This document shows positions 13,481 to 26,000 of a DNA stretch of 64,000 bases, piece after piece. Numbering within the stretch: the first letter of the stretch is position 1; each line of letters begins with the position of its first letter. The translations under genes were made by a program, and so were the position numbers. The stretch spans positions 10,917,001-10,981,000 of the forward strand of contig CM034126.1 in assembly GCA_019914995.1 (NCBI GenBank), in the 5' to 3' direction. The notes under the pieces were generated by a model. That model did not search any database, had not been told where the DNA came from, and saw only the letters and a list, made by a program, of their open reading frames with translations. This DNA comes from Acanthochlamys bracteata. Lineage: Eukaryota > Streptophyta > Magnoliopsida > Pandanales > Velloziaceae.

Positions 13481-16400
13481 ATGTTCCGGAGCAGTAACGT
13501 GACGGCAAGGGTGTTCGAGAGACAGATCACCACCTCGCGCCCTGGTACCAGCGTACGCCGTTTCTCTCTTCTCATTTCTCATCAGTTTGTTGTTTGGTTT
13601 GGTTTTGTTTTGTAGACCATTTATGAGCACGGCGAATAGGAAAAGTAATGGAATTTTGAAAAATTGGTATTTTTGATCGGCAGGCGGGTTTAGGAGGTTT
13701 GCTAGCTTGCTTGTATGTTTCTGGATTCTTGTTAAGATGGGGAAGTGCATGCTTGATGTAGAGTGCTTAATTCATTGGAAGTTTATGCTTAAGGTATCAA
13801 TCAGCTTTGCAATTGTTCCTGAAGCTGTAGCAATGGAGAATTAAATGATTGTGGTCAATTTATAGTCGTAGTTGGCAATGGTTAGGTTTACTCAGTTACA
13901 TTAGTTGTCCATTGGAGGAAGGACTGGAGAAAGTGTTAGGATGAATTGGATCCTTGTCATTTTAGGTTTGGAATTTGAGGATATTTACCGCAGTTGTTGG
14001 TTGACAACATTTGGACCTGTGTTACTTTATCTCTATAAAGTTTACTCCTCAATAAATGATGGTTGCAAACTGTCATCATCATCCAAAATTTATTTTTGGC
14101 TTCGAGGTCAGTTGAATCAGCTTTGAGTCTTGCACAGTCTTTGGTTTTAAATGGGCTCTTAATTGTTTCAAACCATCCAGTTAGATTTTAGCAAACACCT
14201 GCCGACATCCATGTGAAGAAAACATTGCAAATATAAGATGGCCCAATGATATATGCAATGCACCTAATTACCTTAGTGGCTCCAAGACAAAATGTTGCAT
14301 CGAAATCAAACAGAATATAGTAATGGGAACTTGTGCTTTAACTCTATAGGCCTAACATTCATCTTACTTTCGCGGTGTATTCATGATCTGGACATTTTTA
14401 TATGTTAATTGCTTAGGAATGAACGTTTCACCTTCATTGTCCACCTGTATGTTAATTGGTTATTCTTCTTTTACTTGGAGGCATATTGTAGTAGAAACAT
14501 TAGGCGCACTTTATTCTATGTATGACCAAGTATTTCACTATGCAAGAATTAATATGATAGCGAACAGAAAAGGGACGTTTCCCTTGGTTAATGGACATTT
14601 TGTTCTATTTCCAGCATTTGGTAAAAGTTGCTTTCTATGGGTTTATGATTGCTTATAGTTCATGCTAAAATACTATTGAAAATCACTTCCTCAAGTGATG
14701 AATTTAAGCTAATTGTTCTTGCTGTTAACAGGTAAATCGCGTCAGGCTATTTTATGAGAACTTGGTTCCCAGTTATACTGTATATGATGTTGATTGTCCA
14801 GATAATTCTTTTCGCAAGTTCACGGATGATGGCCAATATCTTATTAGTTTCAGCAGGAATCACCAAGATCTAATTGTCTATAGGCCATCATGGTTGACCT
14901 TCTCATGTGAGCATGATGATTGTAATAGTCATGACTTACCTCCAAAAGCGAAGAAGTTTGGAAGTTTTTTTACCCAGCTTTACTGTGTGCCACTTGTGTG
15001 TGGCAACGAATATATTTGCAAAGATGTTGTTCTATATATGGAGAATTTGCAATTTGGTATTTTTGCTACTTCAACAGTTCAAAACGCCCATGAAGGAGCC
15101 AATGATGAGGGTGCAGTTCAAGGAATCCCTTCAAGAGAGAAGATTACTTTTCACCTTGTAAGGTAGCTGTGATCCCCAGTTTTCTACTTTAGTTACCATT
15201 TGTGCTTGAAGTTTCTCACGGACTTACTTGCGTTCCTTTTTTTCTTTTCCTTCAATGTCAGAATGGAAGATGGAGTCATCTTGGATGAAAGAGTTTTCTG
15301 CAATGACTACATTAACCTCAGCCGCAGCATGGGGGTCTTTCTGTATGATGATTTGCTATGTATCCTATCCCTGAGATACCAAACACTACACATTCTACAA
15401 ATACGAGATTCTGGAAACTTTGTTGGTATCCGAGCTGTAGGAACCTTTTGTCAAGAAGATGATGAGCTTTTTCTCCATTCCCATGCTCAAGTAAGTAATT
15501 GTGTAGTTAGCAGATCGCAGGTTGAAAAAGACATTAGCACTTGACCCTCATGCCACAATTTTTATGAGCTTTTTCATACTCTTCCCATCATCAGGGCAGT
15601 AAAGATAATCTGTGGTGCTATTAATACATCATTAGTTTTTTAATTCATCTAATATTGTCTTGAAGGTGTACAAGTATGTCCACGAATGAACTTGTTAGTT
15701 TCACTCTGGTTGACATTGATGGATTGATCATAATGTCAGAGCATAATATTTCACATCCATATGATTTAGGAAACATGAATGTTCCACATCCTAAGACAAA
15801 TTAATAAAAGGCCACAACAATGCATTTTCAACTAAATTAGACATACTGATAGGATATAAGATGACCAGACATAAGGGATTCAAATTAATTTATATATAAT
15901 GATTACATTCATTCATATAAACTAACTTATACTTCTGTCAGAACATAAGTCAATATAAGCACAACTAGCCTTTTAAAATCTCGAAGTGATAATAAAAGAA
16001 AAACTATGCTCACATGAGAAGTATAACCAATTCTCCATATTTCCAAAATATATGTAAGAATAAGGAATCATCTATGGACATGGCAGCTACAAAGAAGTGT
16101 CCTTTGTTGCTAGTGGAGTTATGTAAATGTATTGCATATACTACGCTCAAGTTTACAATCCTTACGTGTCTATATTGTGAGTATTCAGAAATCACTTACT
16201 AATTGTTTTTCCCTTGGAATCTTTACTTATTCCAGCCATGGAGTTGGAGTTACTTGCTATTTTCAGTCTCTTTGATTTGCTTTTTTTCTCATGAATATTG
16301 ATGTACAGTTGACATAAATAAGCCGTCATAAGGTCTGCCCGATGTAGTTAGGTTATTAATATACTAAGCACGTTGTTATTTCTAATTTCCAGGTTGTTCA

Positions 16401-19400
16401 AGGGAGTTCCTTCCTAAGTGGCATCAAGCAAAGGCTGCTCTCATTTATTTTCAATAAAATATGGGACGAAGAAGAGGACCATAATTTAGTATGTTATTAT
16501 CACTTTATTTAATTTTTTTTTGGCTCTAACCATGCAGTTCCAATTAATGGGTATACTTTTGCCCCACCAATTTTTGACTGATCCTTTGCATAGAGATTTT
16601 CTGATGTCTAACTGTAGTGCTTATTTCTTTTGATGTTAACCCTTCATTTTTTGCCTGTGCCGCATTTTGTCTTGTAATCTAAGTTTTGATTTTCTTTTAT
16701 GTATTTTGTCAGTCAGTCACCGCTATGACTATTGCCTCTTCAATGCTTCCACTTTCTTAACTCAGCATGTTCAGTCATTTGAATGATTTGATTTTGTTGG
16801 ATCTCCCCATGGATGAGACATGGACCTCTTGTCTTAGAAACTGCCATCACAGTGCATTGGCTTGGCTATGGGTCTACTGCTTGTCAAAAACAGTGGTATA
16901 GGGCCTAACTATTAGCGTGTATTTATGAACTGGAGTGAAAGGTGTTGATAAGACTGGCTGGAATTTTAGGATATGGAGGACTGCCAGCATAAGTCAATGC
17001 AAACTAATTAGTTCAACAGTTGCATTGTTACTAATTCAGACATGCGAATAAATTAAGTACTGTTACATTTAATGCTCTGTTGACATCACCTGTCATGATT
17101 GCATGATAGGTTATCTTTCTCTTGATTTTTATTCTAATGGCAGTGCCATTTCTTCTCTCGAAAAAAACTTCAGTTCATATTTGGTGATCCACATTTCTAA
17201 TCTTACATATAGTACAGGGAACTCCTGGTCGACTGTGATGGTTTGCAATAGTTAGCCAAGAGCATATTACAGAGCATTCAACCAGAACTATACTATTCCT
17301 GAATAACTTAATATACTGTGAACAATTAACAATGCACTTTGAACACTTCATTGGAAATACTTGAGGATCCCTGAAAGGCTGAAACGGAGTTCTTAATATG
17401 AATGTGAGCAACATTGGCCAATTTGTCTCTAGTTCTCCTAGGATACAATGGTTGTTTAGGTGTTTATTTATTATTTCTTTTGTACATGTAGTGGCGCTGA
17501 TTGAAATGCAGGATTTTGTAGGACCTTCCAGCCATGTAAAATTGTGGAACCCTCCAACATAGTAAGGTTTTTGATAGTTCTGAAACTATTTCTAAACTGT
17601 TAGAAGTATATTGATTCTGTGTTGTGAGCATTAAGCTTCTCTTCTTCTTTCTTTTGTTTGTTTTTTTTTTAAATATTAATTTTTAATATATATTTGTGCC
17701 CTTATTTGTCATTCTGGATTTTCTAATCATTATGTTTATTTAAATTTGTTTTCCTTATTGCATCAGAGGGTTCAACATCTAAAGAAGAAGTTCTACTTCC
17801 ACTTCCAAGATTATGTTGACATTATCATGTGGAAGGTTGGGTTATCTGTTTCTGGTCCCTTGTACTTTGCAATAGCATGAAGGGTGTTTGTTCGAATGAA
17901 TTGTTGATGCTGTCTAACACTCCAAACCTTTTTTTAGGTTCAATTTTTGGATCGACATCATCTTCTTATTAAGTTTGGAAGTGTAGATGGTGGGGTAGGT
18001 CCTATCTCTTTTTGTTATGTGAAGTTTAAATTGTTAAAGTAGTGCATAACATATATATTTTAAATCTTTTAGGTTACTCGAAGCACTGATCAGCAAGCAG
18101 CCTTCTACGCTGTGTACAATATGGATTCAACCGAGATTGTTGCATTTTATCAGGTGTCTACTTTCTTCTTTTAATAGTGTATTCTCTTTTTGAGAAACTT
18201 TTAATCAAGTAGTCTCATGAAGAGCTTTTGCAATATTGTATCTCCCTGTTCATGTTTGCAGAACGCTTCCGACGAGCTATATTACTTGTTTGAGCAGTTT
18301 TATGACCATTTTCATCAACCTTCAAGAAATTCGTTGCACTTGAGATTTATATCTTCACATTCCAACAATATTTATGCTTTTGAGCAACTATGCAGCCTTA
18401 AAAGTAAGGCTAATAGCTTCACGCAGGTAATTTCTGCAAGTATGCAGATGTACTACTAAGAAATTAATAGATACGCTCTCCTTTTTCTTGTTTCGGTTTG
18501 TAGAAATCATGTATGCTTTCTTGGAATGCTTGTCATCATTTATTTGCATTTCAACTATAAGTTAAGCACAGTCTCATATTACAGTAGTCACATTCCAAGC
18601 AGAGGCTGTTAATCTTGACAGTCCTTAGCTATACTTAGGATTCTCTGTGTAAGGAGTCTTCTACAATTTCATACCGTAATATTATGGGAGCTGCCTATCT
18701 TGATTTTTGTCCTTCAGGAACAGGGAATCTAAACTGAAGCTCAGTCTCTTCCGAATGAGCAAAGGAATCCTTAATAAGCAATGAGCTTGTTAGGGGTTTT
18801 ACTTGATTGAGTTCATTTTCTGTAGGTGCAATATGCTCCTAATATCCAATTTATTCAGCAAATGTAATGCATATATTGGTAGCCATCCAGCATTTACTTT
18901 GAAATTTTATAAGAGTACATGGTCTTGTCTTTTCTGGGAAGACAGGGTAATATTTAATCATATTTCTGTGTTGTAAATATAAATCATATTACATAGTATA
19001 TACATATAGATAAGTGATTCTAATCTTTTTGGTGTTGTTTGAAAAAATATGCCCGGATTGTCGAGATGAAAGAACAAACTATTCTAATCTTTTTCAACGA
19101 ACTAGCTAGATAGATATGGCTGATCAGGTGTGGCTCAAACATTGAAAGTCACGTAAGAGAACTGAGGCAATTAGGAAGCCCAATGAATGAGAACTAAAAG
19201 AAGAAAATTGTTTATTCTAGGTATATATATGCAGTAGGTATCAAAGGTAAAAGATAGGAACCTAGGGTGTTTTGTAATATACACAGCGGAAGGGTCCTGA
19301 AATGGCAAAATCTGTTATGTGGGCCTGATCTTGCAAAGGAACCAGCTTATAATGATGGATACATGAATTAAGACATTTAATGTATAATTTCTCAGATGTT

Positions 19401-21189
19401 TAACCATCAGTTCTCTTCTTGTGTCCTGCTATTGCGCTTGTATTTGCACTATAAATGAAGTGCTTTCCTGAGTAAATGTGATGCTGCATGAAGGCTTTTT
19501 CCTTCTAATTGCATCAGTCTTCCTCAAGTTAATGTATTGTTAGAATGCTTTAGACCTAACCTTGCGGAAGTTGATGGAAATGACTACTGAGCATTGAATA
19601 AGTCAAGCTCGGCATCTCTTCTAACTCATATCACATTTCAATGATGTTTAATACTCTCTGCAAGTAAAGCTCCTCATGGCTTGTTCAGTCTGATCAAACA
19701 TCATGATATAGTTACTGGTGTATTCTGTTGTAGCGGCAGTCATATACTTTGCATGTAGAAGCTGAAGATTGGTTGTTGAATAAAAGAATTAGCTGGCATG
19801 CTCTTATATGCATTTGGGTCATTTCATGCAGATTTATTTTCGTGCATTATGTGAATATAGGCCATCTGTTGCTTTCTCACCAATCTGTACTATTTGCCCT
19901 GTGGAGATCTCTATATCGTGTACTATTTCTTTTGGCAGTTTGTGAAGAAGATGGTTACCATGTTACCCTTTACATGCCAGTCGCAGAGCCCTTCACCCTA
20001 TTTTGATCTTTCGCTCTATCGGTATGATGAGAAGGTCTGATTTAATTTCTATTTTGATCTTATACTTTTGATGCAATTCTTTTTCAACTCAATAAAACTA
20101 GGATGCTGACTATAATCACGCTTGTCTGCTTCTGTTGTGTTTTGAAAGATATACATATTGTTCAATTTATTAGAAGTTAGTACTTATCCTTACAAAGGCA
20201 AGTTAATAACTATGAGACATCAAACTTACTATTTGCCATGTGATGCAATCATACATAGACTCACATGTTTAAATATATTCTCTTGTATGGCATCCTATGT
20301 GATTTCAGCTGAAGCATGTATGCCCTTGTTCCAGTGGAGTAGTATAGATACCAGTAATCAGTTGTATGGCATCCTATGTGATTTCATGTTGAAGCATTCC
20401 ACAACTGTAACAACTTCTCATTCATTAATTCATATTAATTTCCTATGCAATTATGCCCCCTTGTCATATATAAATGTCACAACTCTTTTCCAACAAGTTT
20501 AATGCTTGACAGCCGCTTGCTTATGAGCGCACAAGTTTGTAGGTTTGGTGTGTGTACTCAGGCTATGTTCATTATTTTAATGAAAAGATTTATGCATAAA
20601 ATTTCTATTTGACTGTATATTTGAATGCAAGCCAATTTTTTGACTTCTCTAAATACTATTAGTATGCTGCATGTTGAATAGGCTCTTATTATGCTTACTT
20701 TCTTGGACCTACCTGATTTGTATCTTGTTGGTAGCTCATTTCAGCCACTGATCGGCATAGACAGTGTACTGAGCATCCAATCAAATTTATGGTGAGAAGA
20801 CAACCAAACACCCCAAGATTCAAGATTAAGCCTGGTAAGGCCAGATTGATGATGCATTTTAATGACATTTTCTTGAGGCCAATAAAATGCAGTGATCTTT
20901 ACATAAATGGTGATCTGTACTGGAGGATTGTTTTAATTTTGAATTGCCGTAGAGGAGCTTACTATTTACAATTTGTTCTCTGAATATGAGATATCAGTTT
21001 CAAACCTTGGACCTTTAAGGCTTTTACTTACTTAAGATACCACTGTATGCAGGACCTGAGGCTGGTGGTTTGGATCCCAAAGCAAAGAGGCTGTCATCCT
21101 TCCTCTTCCACCCGGTCCTGCCATTTGCTCTTTCCATTCAACAGACGTACATGCAACCGACAGTTGTTAATATCCACTTCCGGAGATGA
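13481..21189 (+). CDS. DET1: DET1-type light-signalling repressor, 11 exons
   Basis: This encodes a 510-residue DET1 (de-etiolated 1) family protein, a nuclear component of the COP10-DDB1-DET1 complex that works with CUL4 ubiquitin ligases to repress light responses. Exons: 13481-13552, 14732-15162, 15262-15490, 16393-16488, 17767-17835, 17938-17994, 18073-18153, 18262-18426, 19939-20034, 20735-20834, 21053-21189; all introns are GT-AG and the sum is 1,533 nt. Family landmarks in order: MFRSSNVTARVFERQI at the start, FRKFTDDGQYLISFSRNHQ, VILDERVF, GVFLYDDLL, LRYQTLHILQIRDSG, LKKKFYFHFQDYVD, LLIKFGSVDGGV, SQSPSPYFD, FKIKPGPE and the terminal VVNIHFRR. It is about 33 residues shorter than the Arabidopsis protein as I remember it, because the variable linker before FLSGIKQRLLSFIF is nearly absent. 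Several usually conserved positions also differ, so it may be a diverged paralogue. Confidence 0.93.
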
Positions 21190-23074
21190 AATGCACAGAA
21201 TATATATGGAGATGAAATGCACAGATATATTCTGTGTTTAAAAGCTGATGAGATGTTGCACATACTAAGGTTTAAAATGGAGGTATACATGGTGCAAAAT
21301 TTTGGTTGTAGTTTGTAGTAGGGTGGTACTAATGACACATGGTGGCATGTATATGTTGTTTTGATTATTAGGCTAAAAAAATGGAACTCCATTGTTTTCA
21401 TTATCAGGTCAAGTTGATTCACTTTCTTCCATTTTGTTGATTCTCATTTTCTTACAGGAATGAAATTTGTCGGACAAATTCTAACTTGAGACCTGTAAAT
21501 ATTAATCGCGCAGTACCCAAGTTTATCCTACCTGATAACTTATTATTTTATTCTAAATATAAGGTGAAGTGTTCTTTATGTTTATCCATCGGCAAATTGT
21601 AGTTGGCGTCTGTAGAAAGTAACGCCGTTATTTATATAGTTGAAATGTCAGTTTGCTTTTTGTTATTGTATATATATTTTTGGATACCGTATCCGTATGT
21701 CATGATTTAGGTAGTTTGAATTGAAATAACATATTTTAAAAAATTATATTTTAGTAATTTTTTTAAAATAAATTTATTTTTGTATTTATAAAATATATAT
21801 AATATGTAATGCACAACTTTATTTATATTTTTAATTTGAAAAAGTTTTTTAAAATATAATAAAATGTTTCTTAAAATAAATGAATAAAAATAGACATGTA
21901 ACTAAAAGTACAGCTAAATATAATCTCTAGTGCGGTTAGTGGGAGAGTTAGAAGGTATTTTGAGAGTAATTTTGAAAATTAATATTTTTAGAATTAAACA
22001 TTTAAAATTTTTTTAAATAAAATTTATTTTTATTTAAACAAATTAATTATAATAAATAATATAAAATTTTATCATATAAAATTTTAAATAAAATAATAAA
22101 ATAATATTAATTAAAAAATAAAATAACAAATTAGAATTAAAAAATTGAAAAGCTTAACCAATCATCTTAAGTAATCAAGAGAAAGTAAAGACTTGTTTGG
22201 TAACTTAATTTAGAAATTAGGATAGAAAACAAATGTTATTTTGACATTTAATTATATTAGAAAATATTTTTGATATTTAATTATATTTTTCAGTAAGTTT
22301 AAAAGAGAGTTTTAATAAAGAAAATCACTTCGGTGAAAACTTAAAAGTAAAACACTCCCTAAGCTCTCGTTTGCATAATTCTTACCTGAATGGGTTGGAT
22401 TTCTTGGAGATATATAAACAAGCAACATTAACGCCACAAACTCTTTTTCAGTTTTTTCAGATTTTCTTCTACTAACCACAAGATTTTACTTGTGGTTCCA
22501 AACTTAGAATACATTTTAGTATTCCATTTTAAAAACTAATTTTATATATTTTTAATATATATTTATAAATTTTAGAAAATTTATTTGAATTTAAAAAAAT
22601 TTATTGTATAATTTTTTATTATTTTATTAAATCAAATAAATAAACTTATGTTTTTAAAAATAAATATTTTTATTTTTAAAAAATTCTATTTTCAAAAAAC
22701 TGACATAACTTTCTTAATATCATAACCATCCTTCTGTGTAATCTTCACTACCTAGAATTTCTCACACGCTTTGCGTTTGGCGTAGCGTTCCAAACGCGAC
22801 TTATTCATTTTTTTATATTTTATATTTTTTAATATATATTTTATAAATATATAAAACTTTATTTAAAAATTTAAAAATATAAAAATTTTTTTAAAAGTGA
22901 AATATTTTATTATATATTATTATTATTTTTTAAAAATAAAAAATAAAATTTATTTAAAAAATAACAAAAATATTTTCTATTAAAAAAACATTTTATTTCA
23001 TAAACAATGCTAAACGCACCCGGCCGTTGGCGCGCCAGAGGAAGCAAGCAAGAGAAGAGAAAGAATTATCCCCC
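21190..23074. other. DET1 3' flank, AT-rich repeats, TatD upstream region
   Basis: This is gene-free. Bases 21190-21720 are the likely 3'UTR and terminator region of DET1. Bases 21720-22180 and 22500-22720 are very AT-rich with inverted A/T runs like those of the window's MITE-like repeats. Bases 22770-23022 form a better-defined element listed separately. No coding frame was recognised. Confidence 0.5.
22770..23022. mobile_element. MITE-like element next to the TatD start codon
   Basis: This is an AT-rich element of about 250 bp bounded by imperfect inverted ends: tgcgtttggcgtagcg at the left and atgctaaacgcacc at the right, whose reverse complement is ggtgcgtttagcat. The interior is made of A/T runs with a large imperfect palindrome, and the same interior style recurs in other intergenic parts of the window. 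It ends about 50 bases before the TatD ATG, so it must form part of that gene's promoter or leader. The superfamily is not assigned, and the exact ends and target duplication are uncertain. Confidence 0.5.
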
Positions 23075-26000
23075 ATGATGAAGTTGTTCGATGCGCACTG
23101 CCATCTCCAGGACCCGCGCATCTCCTCTGCCGCACCAGTTATCATCCGCGCCGCTCGTGAATTAGGCGTTCGCCGCTTCGCCGTCAACGGCACCAACGAG
23201 GTCTCCCTGATCAACTCTGCTATTCCTTTGTTATATAATTCGATTTTATTTCTGTTTTGGAATTTTCGTTTCGCTGCTTGCATTTAATTAAAATTTTAAA
23301 CGATTGTAGAAGGATTGGCATTTGGTAAAGAAGATGGCTGAGGATTACCCTTCAATTGTCCCCTGCTTCGGTCTCCATCCATGGTAAACTCAAATGAACT
23401 GAACTGTATTTGTTTTCATATTTACTTATGGAAACATATTGGTTCTGGGTCTCGAGCTGTATAAAACATAGTGTTTCGTAACCGCAAATGACAGAAGTTC
23501 GACTTCACTTACCTTACTAACTTCAACTTTGGTAAGAAAGTACAGGAAAATCTGGAGACTATCATAAAGTTATTTAGATTTGTTAAACTGAGCTCCCATC
23601 TCATGTAGATGACACATTCAGGTATTTCGACATAGAGCACTGCTGGGTCCTGTCAGTTGATGCTAATATGATACATGACAGGAGCTGCATGTTTGTGAAT
23701 CTCCATATTAGTGTTTCTTGATAGTAACTTCATGAACCATTTGTTTGGAACATGAAATGATTATTAATGTGGGTTCTGGTAACTCTTTACCCAATAATGC
23801 AAGAGCGTTTAGAGACTCCATCCAATTTTTAGGAAATCCTGGGATTGTAAGGAGATGTTATCCATTTGCCTTACTCTTTAGCTATTGTGCTTTCAGTGTT
23901 GAAGTGCTTTGCAGTCCGTGTTATCTAGGTTAGATGCATAGTTATGACACCTTTGTGTGCAATTGTGATAGCACAATAAGAGATGATCATTGTATGTCTT
24001 GGAAAGACAGGTCCTCTTGAGATTACCTATGACAACTATATATCGACATAATCTACAATGGACTGATGGTGGAACATTGATGTGGAGAATATGGTAACAC
24101 TGTAGTAAATTATTGTAGTTGGCCTATTGTTGGGTCCAGTTGAGATTCTATATGATATTTATCTGTCTGCATGCTCTAAAATGGACTGATTGTGGAATGT
24201 TGTTGTGGAGAAAAAAAGGTTCATTACTGAGAGGACACCTAACTGGATGGAAACACTGAAGGAGCTCTTTGCTGCAGTGCCAGCTGCTGCTGTTGGTGAA
24301 GTATGTTCACTTTGTATGTTTTAGCTTTTCAATGTACTTGCAGTTAGGCAGTACATTCTAGTTATGCTATTTGTAGTGTTTAAGGTGACATGCTTCTGGG
24401 TGCAGATTGGTATAGACAAAGGTTCACACGGGAAGACTATCGAGTTCTCTGAACAGGTTTGAGAAAGCATATACTAATATTTAATTTATGTTCCTCACCA
24501 GCCCTTCTAATATTTAATACTAATATCGAGTTCTCTGAACAGGTTTAAGAAAGCATATACTAATATTTAATTTATGTTCCTCACCAGCCCTTCTTATTGT
24601 TTGTTGTTCTTGTCTGGGGTCTTTTGAATAAAACTGTGTCCCTTCTTGATGTACCCCCTTTTATCATATCCAGAACTAATCTTCTACACCCATCATGAGG
24701 CTTGTAACTCATCCTTCCCATCTGTACAACAAAGAAGGGTAGCAAATGTGGTACTCAAATGGGTACCCATATTATTGCTCATTTATCTTGCGTTAGTTCA
24801 GCTTGTGCAACGAATCTAGTTTCAATAATGCTTCAGATATTGTGTGGTAGGCTCTTTCATAATCTACTATATAGTTTGAATTTCATTGGTCTACATAGCC
24901 ATGACGAATTTTGCTATTCCACAAGAACTTGCTAATGTCGATGGTGTTTGCTGGACATGTTTGATAGACTCTGAAGCTACAGAGGACATATTAGGTTAGC
25001 GACCCTTTTATTTTCTGAGAATGAATGTTCAAAAGGACCATCGACTTGGAGAGGGCATGTTATGCAAATGATGAAGCATGATTTTCACGCAGCCTAATAT
25101 AGAAATTAAGAACTTACATTTACCATTCTAAACAATTGTAGAACATGGAGCTTCCTAGCCCCAGCCTAATATTTAATTTTCTTTAAAGAAAACCAGGTCT
25201 CGTTGCATGCAATAGGCTGAATGGTGAATATGAGTCAGGTTATCATAATAAATAAGCAAGTCTTTCAAGTACATTCTTGAGGTGAACTTTTGTTACAATT
25301 CAGTGGACTTTTTTGAATTTGATCCAGGTTGAAGTATTTCGACAACAAGTTGAACTGGCCAAGGACTTGGAAAGGCCTGTCTCTGTCCATTGTGTAAGAG
25401 CATTTGGAGATCTTCTAGAAACATTACAGTAAGGTTATACCTTCTTTGTGGTGAGATTACTTATTTCATATGAAAAATGTTAGTAGTAATAGTAGTAGAT
25501 ATTTGTAATACAGTCTCAACTATACTTTCGTTTCAAGCAGCATGCTGAATTTGATAAGTTTTATGTAATTTTCATGTCTTTGGCGAATTATTATATGGGG
25601 CTAATTATCTTTAGGTTATTCATGACTATTAATCATCAAGTTGTGATGCATTCCTCATTAGGATGTGGAATTTTAAAGAATTAAAGGAAAAAAGGTTTTA
25701 CTGTTTGTGCTACTTAGTGTGTTATATTATGAATTTAGACAGATTAATAGGAGTCCTACAGTTTGTCAAGGGAGAGACTAATGGTGCACTTCAGGGAAAC
25801 TCTCTAAGTGTGTCGGGCAATTCAGTGACTTAGTAATCCATCTTGAAAGGAGCTTTGAGATTATATTATAAATACATGCTTCAGATTTCACGTGTGTAAA
25901 TAAAAAGCAATTAACAAATTTGTGATATCTAAGTAAATAACTTAAGCATTTTAATTGGTATGGAGTTATGGACCCCTCTCTCTTCTTTAATGCCATCACT

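Noticed and set aside
13020..13750. Minus-strand frames of 65-177 codons over the DET1 leader and first exon
   Set aside because: They are antisense to the DET1 leader and first exon, partly low complexity, and have no recognisable domain.
20283..20390. Short direct repeat (tgtatggcatcctatgtgattt) in DET1 intron 9
   Set aside because: It is two short copies about 82 bases apart in an intron, away from splice sites, with no sign of function.
23027..23074. Upstream extension of the TatD protein
   Set aside because: The extension begins at TTG, not ATG; the ATG at 23075 is followed at once by the conserved DAHCHLQD block.
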